Below are positions 14,356 to 22,849 of a stretch of DNA of 25,448 nucleotides, in pieces. Each line of letters begins with the position of its first letter. Position 1 is the first letter of the stretch. Made by a program: the position numbers and the translations under genes. Source of the stretch: an uncultured Dehalococcoidia bacterium (GTDB taxonomy: Bacteria > Chloroflexota > Dehalococcoidia > Lucifugimonadales > GCA-2712585); NCBI GenBank assembly GCA_913052045.1, contig CAJXDJ010000001.1, positions 1-25,448 on the forward strand, given 5' to 3'. The notes under the pieces were generated by a model, which searched no databases, was not told where the DNA came from, and was given only the letters and a program-made list of their open reading frames with translations.

Positions 14356-14365
14356 TCAGACTAGA

Positions 14366-14395
14366 ATAGTATCAGATGACCTAGGTTTAAGACAA
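14366..14395 (-). promoter_or_regulatory. possible promoter of rpmB
   Basis: On the minus strand TTGTCT (14395-14390), 18 bases and TACTAT (14371-14366) match four of six consensus positions each. The start would lie near 14359, about 48 bases before the rpmB ATG. The evidence is modest. Confidence 0.3.
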
Positions 14396-14405
14396 GGAGA
14401 ATGCA

Positions 14406-16061
14406 ATACCATATCGTAAAAACATAATTCTAGATAGAATAGACGGTCTTCAGTTCATCTCTGCCCTCTCAACAGCCACCTTGTGCCTGGAACGATATTC
14501 TAATCTTATAAACGCACTCAATGTTTTTCCAGTTCCTGATGGAGACACGGGAACAAATATGTTATTGACTATGCAATCCGTCATTAAAGAGGCGAAAGAC
14601 CCTAAGAGTTCAGATTTATCTGCCGTGTTTCAAAAAATCTCAAGGGGAGCCTTGTTGGGAGCTCGCGGTAACAGCGGAGTAATTCTCTCTCAATTTTTGT
14701 CAGGAATGACTAAAGAGTTTCAAGGCCATTCTTATTGTAACGCCACTCTACTTGCACAAGCATTCCAATCTGGATCCAACTCGGCATATAACGCCGTATC
14801 TAAGCCTGTGGAAGGAACAATGTTGACCGTCCTAAGAGAGCTATCAAATAAAGCTCTAGAGCAAGCCATAAATTCCGTAAACATAATGGTTGTTCTTGAA
14901 GCATCGCTTCAAGAAGCCCACCAATCGTTGGAAAGAACACCTGATCTTCTACCCATACTGAGAGAGGCAGGTGTGGTTGATTCGGGAGGACAAGGACTAG
15001 TAGTAATGTTAGAAGGTCTCATTTGTCACTTCAAAGGTAACGACCCAAACAAACTAAGGATTAATATGGCGTCTCCCACCGGAATTGAAATCGATGGATA
15101 CCCTAAGGTAGACCCTACTTTCCTTTCTGCAATTAACGAAAGCACGTACGGCTATTGCACCCAGTTTATTATCGAAGGACAGCTTATGGATATGAAACAG
15201 GTACAGCTTGCAGTTGAAGAGTTCGGAGATTCTGTAACAGTTATTGGCGATGAATCTCTAATAAAGGTTCACCTACACACTCTAGAGCCCAGGAAAGCTT
15301 TAGATTCCTGTTCCCGGTTCGGTGAAACTAGACAATTTCATGTGGACGATATAGATTCTCAACACAAACAGTTCAAAGCTCAAGGACTTAGACATCAGGA
15401 ACCTCCCAGGTTAGGTTTACTTGCTATCTGTGTCGGCTCTGGATTCACAGATGTTCTTAAAGATTTGGGATGTCATTCCGTAATCAATTGTGGTGATTTA
15501 ATGAATCCAAGTGCCCAAGAAATAATTTCTGGTGTTGAGAGTATTGGAGCAAAACGGGTAGCAGTGCTACCTAACAACTCCGACGTGATTCCAACCATTT
15601 TACAAGCCGCGTCCATGACTGAGGTAGAACTAATATGTATTCCCACAAAGTCCATCCCTCAAGGGATATCAGCACTTTTAGGTTACAGCCCTGAGGTTTC
15701 TGTTGAAGATGCCCTAAGTTCGATGAAAGAAAACATTAGCAACGTAAAAACCCTAGAAATTACTCGAGCGGCAAAAAGTGCACGAATCAACAGCACCGAT
15801 ATAGATCAAGGTCAAATAATTGGACGGATCGAAGGTAATATGATAGTGACGGGCGAGACTACACTAGAGGTCCTAAAAAAAGGAATATTGGAATGTGAAC
15901 TACCTCGAGTCAGCCTTGTAACGCTATATTGGGGGCACACAACAAACGAAGACGAAGCACAAGAAACCTCCGACCTACTACAAAGAATTCTTCCAAATTT
16001 AGAGTTGGAACTGGTTTACGGTGGGCAACCGCATTATAATTACATAGTTTCCTTGGAGTGA
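14406..16061 (+). CDS. DAK2-domain fatty acid kinase subunit, FakA/YloV-like
   Basis: The protein should be the ATP-binding subunit that phosphorylates fatty acids held by a DegV/FakB partner. The N-terminal DhaL-type domain has INALNVFPVPDGDTGTNM with the Mg-ATP aspartates, and GARGNSGVILSQ. The C-terminal part has GDLMNPSAQEI and VAVLPNNSDV, as in YloV. The first ATG/GTG/TTG in frame is TTG 14481 (526 residues). However, homology clearly starts earlier: codons from 14406 read IPYRKNIILDRIDGLQFISAL, the usual IDG...F...L opening. The frame is closed by TAA at 14388, and AAGGAG (14394-14399) lies 6 bases before ATA 14406. I therefore choose ATA as start, giving 551 residues, close to the known FakA/YloV length of about 550. 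degV follows immediately. Confidence 0.9.
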   Translation: MPYRKNIILDRIDGLQFISALSTATLCLERYSNLINALNVFPVPDGDTGTNMLLTMQSVIKEAKDPKSSDLSAVFQKISRGALLGARGNSGVILSQFLSGMTKEFQGHSYCNATLLAQAFQSGSNSAYNAVSKPVEGTMLTVLRELSNKALEQAINSVNIMVVLEASLQEAHQSLERTPDLLPILREAGVVDSGGQGLVVMLEGLICHFKGNDPNKLRINMASPTGIEIDGYPKVDPTFLSAINESTYGYCTQFIIEGQLMDMKQVQLAVEEFGDSVTVIGDESLIKVHLHTLEPRKALDSCSRFGETRQFHVDDIDSQHKQFKAQGLRHQEPPRLGLLAICVGSGFTDVLKDLGCHSVINCGDLMNPSAQEIISGVESIGAKRVAVLPNNSDVIPTILQAASMTEVELICIPTKSIPQGISALLGYSPEVSVEDALSSMKENISNVKTLEITRAAKSARINSTDIDQGQIIGRIEGNMIVTGETTLEVLKKGILECELPRVSLVTLYWGHTTNEDEAQETSDLLQRILPNLELELVYGGQPHYNYIVSLE

Positions 16062-16063
16062 TC

Positions 16064-16912
16064 ATGACAATTCAAATCGTTACCGACAGCACAGCAGATT
16101 TACCAGATACTTTAACAAAAGAATATCAAATTTCGGTTGTACCGCTTTATGTAAACATTAAAACGACTGATGGACTTGAAAGCCTGAGGGATGGCATAGA
16201 CATAGACCACACTACTTTCTATAAAACCCTTGCTAACGATGATAATCTACCAACAACGTCCCAACCTTCCGTACAAGACTTCTATGAAGTCTATAAGCCA
16301 ATAGTAGATGCCGGCTCACAAATTATCTCAATACATGTTTCATCAAAACTTAGTGCAACCTACAATGCAGCGTTGCAAGCAAAAGCTGCTATTGGGCCCA
16401 ATGCACCTATAGAAATTGTAGACTCTCAACAAGTATCCGTGGGACTGGGTCTAACCGTATTGAAGGCGGCACAAGCCATAAAAGAAACTAGAGAGTTAAA
16501 TGATATCCTAAGCTTGATACAAAATATTCGAAGCAGAATTGAACTCTATGTGGTTGTAGATACATTAGAGTTTTTAGAAAAGGGCGGACGCATTGGCAAA
16601 GCGGCGGCTTTTTTAGGTTCGATGCTTAAAGTAAAACCAATACTCACATTGGAAGAAGGCGAAGTACGCCCACTAGAACGGGTACGGACTCGAATTAAAG
16701 CTATCAATAGATTAGCCGAACTGGCAAGCGCAGGAGGACACATAGAAGACATGTTCATTTTTCACAACACTACTCCCGAAGATTGCCAGTCTTTGCAAGA
16801 CACGTTAACCAAACAGCTTAATCTTAAAACCATCACCATATGTAAGCTGGGACCAGTTGTTGGAACTCATGCCGGCCCAGGCGCCCTCGGATTAGGATTT
16901 CTCAAATCCTAA
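16064..16912 (+). CDS. DegV family fatty-acid-binding protein (FakB-like)
   Basis: DegV/FakB proteins hold a fatty acid for phosphorylation by FakA. This 282-residue protein opens with IVTDSTADLP, and carries LPTTSQPSVQDF around residue 60-71, SIHVSSKLSATYN with the carboxylate-binding serine region, and GGRIGKAAAFLGSMLKVKPIL, all family marks. The ATG at 16064 has TTGGAG (GGAG 5 bases before it). A GTG at 16058 is in frame but overlaps that Shine-Dalgarno, so it is less likely. The start lies 2 bases after the kinase stop, so the pair are translated together. The adjacency supports a working kinase/binding-protein pair; the fatty acid it prefers is unknown. Confidence 0.92.
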   Translation: MTIQIVTDSTADLPDTLTKEYQISVVPLYVNIKTTDGLESLRDGIDIDHTTFYKTLANDDNLPTTSQPSVQDFYEVYKPIVDAGSQIISIHVSSKLSATYNAALQAKAAIGPNAPIEIVDSQQVSVGLGLTVLKAAQAIKETRELNDILSLIQNIRSRIELYVVVDTLEFLEKGGRIGKAAAFLGSMLKVKPILTLEEGEVRPLERVRTRIKAINRLAELASAGGHIEDMFIFHNTTPEDCQSLQDTLTKQLNLKTITICKLGPVVGTHAGPGALGLGFLKS

Positions 16913-16938
16913 TTTCATCAATTAATGTCTGTTAGATT

Positions 16939-16955
16939 GACCCAATTCTTGGGTC
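16939..16955. repeat. perfect 7-bp hairpin between degV and recG
   Basis: GACCCAA (16939-16945), TTC and TTGGGTC (16949-16955) form a perfect stem with a 3-base loop, 26 bases after the degV stop. No U-run follows, so it is at most an atypical terminator. Its right arm overlaps the possible -35 of recG, so an operator is also conceivable. Confidence 0.45.
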
Positions 16956-16977
16956 TTGACGATCACCATGCTACACT
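16949..16977 (+). promoter_or_regulatory. possible promoter giving a leaderless recG mRNA
   Basis: TTGGGT (16949-16954), 17 bases and TACACT (16972-16977) are followed after 6 bases by the recG ATG. The expected start would fall on or next to the ATG. The -35 is weak, and no Shine-Dalgarno exists for recG, which fits leaderless translation. Confidence 0.35.
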
Positions 16978-16983
16978 TTAGAC

Positions 16984-19443
16984 ATGGAAAAACCTGACCC
17001 AAAGTTGGATCTGGCTACTCTAAAAAACATCCTTAGTTTGGAAGAAAAACGCGGTTTTGACAACAAAGCAGTGGCTGGAGGATTAGACCTTTTCATCGAG
17101 CACTGGAGAGAAGATCTGATATCAGCTTTCCCCAGAAGCCCCATAGCGAAGAGGCTATTAGCACAGCCCTATTCTTCGTTGACTCCCCGAACTAGGCAGG
17201 AATGGGCCCGCCAATGGCTCGAGCATTTCCCGAATAAACCAGTAAAACCTACCAGCAAACGGACACAATTCCAGCAAACTTCTGCCAAGACCAAAGAATC
17301 CTTATCTAGAACCTCCTCTCCTGAGGAGACACCAATATCTAGTCTTTTACGAGTAGATGTCAAAACAGCCCAAAAATTGGCCCGGCTGAATGTAGAGTCA
17401 GTAAAGGACTTACTCTATTTATTTCCCCGTCGTCATTTGGACTACACTCGTCGTGCCAAAATCTCAGAACTGATCCCCGGAGAGCATTTCACAGTTGAAG
17501 TGACTGTCTGGGAGGCTAGAGTGGTTTCTTTGGGGAAAAGTGGACGCCTCAAGGCAACTGAGGCTTTAGTAGGAGACGAAACCGGCAATATCAAAGTCAT
17601 ATGGTTTGGTCAAAGTTATCTGGCCAGACAATTTCCCACCGGGTCAAAGATAATCTTGAGTGGCAAGCTAGATTTCTTCAACAGAGACCGCCTAATGGAA
17701 TCTCCGAACTATGAGATCATATCTCATAGTTCTCCCCTTATCCATACGGGCCGCCTAGTTCCTGTTTATCCACTGACAGAAGGGCTAACAGCTAGAAACA
17801 TGAGACGTATTGTTTGGCAAGCCGTAGACGGTTGGTCTTCATCGATCAAAGAATTTCTCCCCAAGACTCTACTGAAACGCACCAGGCTCAATCCTCTAAC
17901 AAAATCGATTCGTCAAGCCCATTTCCCAGATACCCCTCATTCCTTCGAACAAGCTCGTCGTCGTCTGGCATTCAACGAACTTCTACTATTACAACTTGCC
18001 GTACACATGCAGCGTAAAGATTGGCAACAATCTGGAACTGCTATTCCGATAAACGACAAAAACCAATTAGTTTCAATGTTCTTAAAAAGACTACCGTTCG
18101 ATCTAACACCCGCACAACAAAGATGTGTAGAAGAAATCCTGACCGACATGAAAACCAGAACTATTCCAATGAGCAGATTATTACAAGGAGAAGTGGGTAG
18201 TGGGAAAACTGTAGTAGCATTAGCTGCCCTACTAGCATCTGTCTCAGATGGTTACCAAGGCACATTCATGGTACCAACCGAAATATTGGCAGAACAACAT
18301 TTTGCTACATCAATAAAACTTTTATCTGACGCTCCAGACCTTGAACATCAAGACAACTTAATAAAAACCCAAATATCCCCGCATTCTAGTCCAATCTCTA
18401 TAGGATTAATTACTGGTAGTACAAAAAAGTCTACCCGCAAGAAACTCGAGGATTTGGCGAACTCGGGATCACTAGACATCATAATTGGGACTCAATCCCT
18501 GATACAAGATACTATCAATGTACCGAACTTAGCACTAGCAATCGTAGACGAACAACAACGTTTTGGTGTCATGCAAAGATCCGAACTTAGAGCCAAGGGA
18601 ATGACCACTCCTCATCTATTAGTTATGTCAGCTACCCCAATTCCCCGAACATTAGCTCTGACACTGTTTGGAGACTTAGATATTTCCACCATAGATGAAT
18701 TGCCACCTGGCAGACAAGAAGTTCTAACCAAATGGGTACCCCATGGAAAACGGGACGCAGCACATGGTTTCATTCGTGATCAAATAAATTCTGGACGACA
18801 AGCGTTCATTATATTTCCCCTAATAGAAGAATCTGAGACCATTGAATCTGGAGCAGCCATACAGGGATTCGAGCATCTTCAAGCTGAAATATTCCCAGAT
18901 CTATGTTTGGGTCTGCTCCATGGGCGAATGAAGGCTAAAGAAAAGGAAGATGTGATGAATCTGTTTCAGCAAGGAAAAATCGACATTCTAATTTCTACTC
19001 CTGTAGTAGAAGTAGGCATTGATATACCTAATGCCACAGTCATGCTAATAGAAACGGCCGATAGATTCGGGCTCTCACAACTTCATCAATTCCGTGGACG
19101 AGTAGGCAGGGGCATTCACAAAAGTTATTGTCTGCTCCTATCAGATAATCCTAGCACCAATGCCCGTGAACGATTAGTCGCTATGGAAACAGTACATGAC
19201 GGTTTCAAATTAGCCGAAATAGATCTCGGCCTCAGGGGGCCCGGAGATCTGTTCGGTACCAGGCAAAGCGGACTTCCTAACCTCCGGTTGGCACGGCTCA
19301 CAGATCAGGATCTATTAGTACTCGCCCGGGAAGAAGCATCCAACATTTTGGCGAAAGATCCAGCCTTAACGAACGAAACCAATTTCTTATTAGCAAAAGA
19401 GGTGTTTCGCTTCAGAGGGGATCTTACAGGAGTAGTCGGGTGA
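16984..19443 (+). CDS. recG: ATP-dependent DNA helicase RecG
   Basis: RecG remodels stalled replication forks and Holliday junctions. The 819 residues have an N-terminal extension of about 115 residues, the OB-fold wedge domain (about 150-250), and two RecA-like helicase domains. Motif I is GEVGSGKT (402-409), motif II DEQQRFGV (522-529), motif III SATPIPRT (549-556), and motif VI HQFRGRVGRG (701-710). Usual RecG motif II is DEQH; here the fourth residue is Gln (codon CAA). The ATG at 16984 has no Shine-Dalgarno. The long N-terminus is longer than in E. coli (about 690 residues) but is like RecG from Thermotoga and some other phyla. The place after yloV/degV matches the Bacillus rpe-rpmB-yloV-recG order. 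Confidence 0.96.
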   Translation: MEKPDPKLDLATLKNILSLEEKRGFDNKAVAGGLDLFIEHWREDLISAFPRSPIAKRLLAQPYSSLTPRTRQEWARQWLEHFPNKPVKPTSKRTQFQQTSAKTKESLSRTSSPEETPISSLLRVDVKTAQKLARLNVESVKDLLYLFPRRHLDYTRRAKISELIPGEHFTVEVTVWEARVVSLGKSGRLKATEALVGDETGNIKVIWFGQSYLARQFPTGSKIILSGKLDFFNRDRLMESPNYEIISHSSPLIHTGRLVPVYPLTEGLTARNMRRIVWQAVDGWSSSIKEFLPKTLLKRTRLNPLTKSIRQAHFPDTPHSFEQARRRLAFNELLLLQLAVHMQRKDWQQSGTAIPINDKNQLVSMFLKRLPFDLTPAQQRCVEEILTDMKTRTIPMSRLLQGEVGSGKTVVALAALLASVSDGYQGTFMVPTEILAEQHFATSIKLLSDAPDLEHQDNLIKTQISPHSSPISIGLITGSTKKSTRKKLEDLANSGSLDIIIGTQSLIQDTINVPNLALAIVDEQQRFGVMQRSELRAKGMTTPHLLVMSATPIPRTLALTLFGDLDISTIDELPPGRQEVLTKWVPHGKRDAAHGFIRDQINSGRQAFIIFPLIEESETIESGAAIQGFEHLQAEIFPDLCLGLLHGRMKAKEKEDVMNLFQQGKIDILISTPVVEVGIDIPNATVMLIETADRFGLSQLHQFRGRVGRGIHKSYCLLLSDNPSTNARERLVAMETVHDGFKLAEIDLGLRGPGDLFGTRQSGLPNLRLARLTDQDLLVLAREEASNILAKDPALTNETNFLLAKEVFRFRGDLTGVVG

Positions 19444-19515
19444 TTAGTAGTTCCCAATAGTGATACCTATAAATCTGGTGCACAAGGGAGTTCAACTGGC
19501 ACCCCTAACTATAGA

Positions 19516-19535
19516 AGCATAAACATAGTTATGCT
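19516..19535. repeat. perfect 7-bp inverted repeat upstream of argS
   Basis: AGCATAA (19516-19522) and TTATGCT (19529-19535) pair exactly around a 6-base loop, 32 bases before the argS GTG. The AGCATA/TATGCT core recurs in the argG-argH gap. No U-run follows; operator or leader structure is possible. The rest of the 124-base recG-argS gap shows nothing clear. Confidence 0.35.
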
Positions 19536-19567
19536 ACTATACCACTTTCCAAAAATAGGTAGATTCC

Positions 19568-21244
19568 GTGTCCCCTTTAATCAGAGATCTCATTACAGAT
19601 AGAATTCAGGCAGCCTTGGAGAAATTCAAAACTCAGGGCTCCTTGCCGCTGGAGACATTACCAAAAATCTTCTTAGAACATCCTGCTGATCCATCACATG
19701 GTGATTATGCAACCAGTCTTCCACTCCGTCTTGCCAAAGCAACCCGCATAGCACCTATGAATCTAGCTAAATCCATCGCGGACCAGTTGGATACAGATCA
19801 CATAATCAAAGAGATATACACTGCGAGCCCAGGGTTTATTAATTTCCGTCTTAGCGAAAAGTGGATTGCACTCCAAGTAGACACTATTTTGGATGAACAA
19901 AACACATATGGAAACGTAACGGGATCCGTTGTGAAAAAGGTCATGGTGGAATATGTCAGTGTTAATCCTACTGGCCCCGTCCATGTAGGACACATCCGAG
20001 GAGCGGTAATAGGTTCGGTACTAGCATCACTTTTGGAAGCAGTCGGACATGTCGTAACTCGCGAATATTACGTAAATGACGCAGGGACCCAAATGGATCT
20101 CTTCTATGAATCTGTTTACGCCCGATACCTTGAAGCTGCCGGCCTAACGAAGGAATTTCCTTCAGGAGGATATAAGGGAGAATATGTCACTCAATTAGGT
20201 GAACAAATATTGCGACAGGAAGGACTGAAATTCTCCTCTTGTGATCGTGAAACCGCCATAAAACAGATAGGAGACTTATCACGAAACAAGATGGTAGACA
20301 TGATAAGAAAGGACCTGGAAGCCTTGGGGGTGCACTTCGACGTCTGGTTTGCCGAAAAAACCCTATATGAATCCGGAGAGTATCAGCAAACCATGGATAA
20401 ACTTAACAATAATGGCTATTTAGCTGAGAGAGATGGGGCTCGTTGGTTCACATCTACCTCTTTGGGGGAAGACAAAGACAATGTAGTCGTACGATCCACC
20501 GGAGCGCCGACCTACTTTGCATCAGACATAGCCTATCATCATAATAAATTCATTAGTCGCGGTTTCGACCAGGTAATTAATGTCTGGGGAGCAGATCACC
20601 AAGGGCATATTTCACGACTGAAGGCTGCCATGCTAGGGCTAAGAGTAGATCCATCTAGACTGAATATTTTAGTTTCGCAAATGGTCACGCTAAAACGCGG
20701 TGGTCAATTAGTAAAGGCCTCAAAACGTTCAGGGAATTTCATTTCCCTACGGGAGTTGGTCGATGAGGTAGGCGTTGATGCCTGTCGTTATTTCTTCCTG
20801 ACTAGATCAGCTAACAGCCAAATGGATTTTGATATGTCTCTCGCAAAAAGACAATCTTCAGAGAATCCCATCTATTACATTCAATACGCCCATGCTCGAA
20901 TATCTGGCATATTGAGAAACGCTAGTAATCAGGGTATTAGCTGGCGAAATGGAGATGTGTCATTGCTCACTCGGACCACTGAATTAACCCTTATCAGAGA
21001 GATGCTAAAGTTCCCGGAATTAATAATAAAAGCCGCCGATAACTTAGAACCACATCACCTTCCGTACTATGCGGCTCAATTGGCAACAGCCTTCCATCAT
21101 TTTTACGAAAAGTGCCGCGTGTTGTCTAGTGATCCCAAAGACCAGAACATTACACTTGCCCGCCTAAAGCTTGTAGAGGCATCAAAAATCGTTCTTGGAC
21201 GTTCCTTGACCTTAATGGGTGTTGGAACACCAGAAAATATGTAA
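19568..21244 (+). CDS. argS: arginyl-tRNA synthetase
   Basis: This class I synthetase charges tRNA-Arg. The 558 residues show the N-terminal additional domain (SHGDYATSLPLRLAK, 43-57), NPTGPVHVGHIRGAVIG with HVGH (139-142) as the HIGH motif, the FASDIAYHHNKF block, and KASKRSG (382-388) in the KMSKS position, followed by the DALR anticodon-binding domain ending LTLMGVGTPENM. The GTG at 19568 starts just before the conserved N-terminus; only a weak AGG lies upstream. It stands alone between recG and the convergent amidohydrolase. Family call is certain. Confidence 0.96.
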   Translation: MSPLIRDLITDRIQAALEKFKTQGSLPLETLPKIFLEHPADPSHGDYATSLPLRLAKATRIAPMNLAKSIADQLDTDHIIKEIYTASPGFINFRLSEKWIALQVDTILDEQNTYGNVTGSVVKKVMVEYVSVNPTGPVHVGHIRGAVIGSVLASLLEAVGHVVTREYYVNDAGTQMDLFYESVYARYLEAAGLTKEFPSGGYKGEYVTQLGEQILRQEGLKFSSCDRETAIKQIGDLSRNKMVDMIRKDLEALGVHFDVWFAEKTLYESGEYQQTMDKLNNNGYLAERDGARWFTSTSLGEDKDNVVVRSTGAPTYFASDIAYHHNKFISRGFDQVINVWGADHQGHISRLKAAMLGLRVDPSRLNILVSQMVTLKRGGQLVKASKRSGNFISLRELVDEVGVDACRYFFLTRSANSQMDFDMSLAKRQSSENPIYYIQYAHARISGILRNASNQGISWRNGDVSLLTRTTELTLIREMLKFPELIIKAADNLEPHHLPYYAAQLATAFHHFYEKCRVLSSDPKDQNITLARLKLVEASKIVLGRSLTLMGVGTPENM

Positions 21245-21296
21245 CGTTACTTCCAGACCACCAAGCATAGATATCTTTCAAGTTTCCACAAAATAG

Positions 21297-22388
21297 CTAG
21301 GAAAATCCATATAGGCTTGAAGCATTTTCAAAAACTATTTTTCTTTTTGTCTCTTCAGAAAGACCCTGGAAAATCCGATCAATAACTTCTTCAGAATGGG
21401 GAAACGTACCCTCATCATGAGGATAGTCACTACCCCAAAGCAACGCCCCTTCGCCGGTATATCCAAGATTAGTTAGAGCTACAGGGTCGTCACCAAACGT
21501 AACATGTCCCTGTCTTCTGAAATATTCACTAGGCTTCATATCAAGTTTAGGTTCAATCCACATATGCTTTCGTTCATATTGTTCGTCGAGAGCGTAAAGA
21601 ACCCAAGCCAACCATCCCCCTCCACATTCCACCATTACAAAGTTCATGTCAGGATGTCTCATAGCGACCCCAGAGCTGAGCAACTGGGCTGTAGGCTGAA
21701 TAGCTTCGGCCATAGCCTCGATCATATACGAAAGGATCCCTCCGTAATCTTCGTCACCCGCCCCCTCAGGCAAATGATCCTTGGTGCCAGTAAAAATGTG
21801 GAAGCTTGGGATCATCCTGGTCTCTTCCAAAATGCTCCAAAGCGGTTCATAAACCGGAAGTCTGTAGGCTTGATCTTCCACACTGATTGGGCAACTCACC
21901 ACTCGAAACCCCATCTTCTTCAAACGGATTACTTCTTCCACAGCCATTGTTACATCTTTAGTTGGGAGGATAGCCGCGGGGGCAAATTTACCTGGATGCT
22001 GCCCAAAAATTCCATGAACCCAATCGTTATAAGCCTTTGCTACTATCATTTGAAAAGAAATGTCTGGACTTGCCATCAATGCAAGCATGCCATCAGGATA
22101 GATAACCTCTCCAACAACATTGTCTCTAGCGTGATCCTCTAACCTACGGCTTATATCCCTTCCTCCGGTTGGGTCCGACCTAAATTGACGATTGAGATCA
22201 TCGTCATTGATTCGAGATTCTGCCAAATCAGATCTGCGTTTTTTGCGCCCTTCGACAACAGAATAATCCGCGCCATTAATCGTCTCCTTATGAGGAAGCC
22301 TATGACGATATTCTACCGGCACCATATTCTTAAAGTCATCATCCTCTCTCACATGCGAGTCAGAAGAAATATACTTTAACGTTCCCAT
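21297..22388 (-). CDS. amidohydrolase family protein (amidohydrolase-2, ACMSD/decarboxylase-like)
   Basis: The 363-residue protein belongs to the metal-dependent TIM-barrel amidohydrolase-2 family. Expected metal ligands are visible: Asp10-x-His12 in SSDSHV, His197 in PSFHIFTG and Asp321 in WGSDYPHDEGTFPHS. Members decarboxylate or hydrolyse aromatic and other carboxylic acids, and large paralogous sets occur in SAR202-like Chloroflexota; the substrate here cannot be read. The ATG at 22388 has AGGAG 4 bases upstream, a strong ribosome site. There is no signal peptide, so it is cytosolic. It is convergent with argS (52-base gap) and lies downstream of an MFS transporter on the same strand, separated by 461 bases that hold its own likely promoter. 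Confidence 0.88.
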   Translation of the reverse strand: MGTLKYISSDSHVREDDDFKNMVPVEYRHRLPHKETINGADYSVVEGRKKRRSDLAESRINDDDLNRQFRSDPTGGRDISRRLEDHARDNVVGEVIYPDGMLALMASPDISFQMIVAKAYNDWVHGIFGQHPGKFAPAAILPTKDVTMAVEEVIRLKKMGFRVVSCPISVEDQAYRLPVYEPLWSILEETRMIPSFHIFTGTKDHLPEGAGDEDYGGILSYMIEAMAEAIQPTAQLLSSGVAMRHPDMNFVMVECGGGWLAWVLYALDEQYERKHMWIEPKLDMKPSEYFRRQGHVTFGDDPVALTNLGYTGEGALLWGSDYPHDEGTFPHSEEVIDRIFQGLSEETKRKIVFENASSLYGFS

Positions 22389-22445
22389 GTAACTCCTAGA
22401 TGATAATCCACTTGGCGTCGCTCAGCTCTGGATAAGGCTACAAGA

Positions 22446-22474
22446 ATTATGATGTATCTTGAGATAGTAATCAA
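22446..22474 (-). promoter_or_regulatory. putative promoter of the amidohydrolase gene
   Basis: On the minus strand TTGATT (22474-22469), 17 bases and CATAAT (22451-22446) give a likely start near 22439, about 50 bases before the ATG. It is the same hexamer pair and spacing as before argD. Confidence 0.45.
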
Positions 22475-22849
22475 GTGATTACACCTCTATATCCCTTGGT
22501 TATAGCTACCAAATGGACTTTTTTTTCGGAACCACTGGATCCAAAGTTATACCCCTATCGTATCCACGCACTACATAGTAAATTTAGATCAGCATGGAGG
22601 CTATCCAAGCAAATTCACCACATGAACCCAGTTGTGGGACATTTTCCACATCTAACAATGTCGACTACTTAACTAATTATATAGCTCATTGTGAAATGCT
22701 CGGACCATAAACGTGCACTTAACATATTTCAATGGTCAAAAGTCCCATTTAATTATGCAAACCTACTAACAATTTAAAGCAGCTTTCACCTGGGGAATCC
22801 AGATACTAAAGATTGTAAACCCATCAGTATATAAATGCCGTGTTAGTGT
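22475..22849. other. intergenic stretch without a recognised gene
   Basis: This 375-base AT-rich stretch has no credible coding frame; a 65-codon plus-strand frame has no ribosome site and no family resemblance. It contains an eight-T run near 22519-22526 without a stem in front and a weak TGTGG/CCACA hairpin near 22633-22650. I see no tRNA, and nothing else supportable. Confidence 0.5.

Noticed and set aside
19477..19503. GGTGC/GCACC stem after recG
   Set aside because: Five pairs with a 17-base loop and no U-run; too weak to call a terminator or a T-box before argS.
21504..22142. A 212-codon plus-strand frame opposite the amidohydrolase
   Set aside because: It is the reverse complement of a conserved enzyme, and its composition is not protein-like.
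22475..22672. A 65-codon frame in the gap between amidohydrolase and MFS gene
   Set aside because: There is no ribosome site, no known motif and no neighbour context; likely chance.
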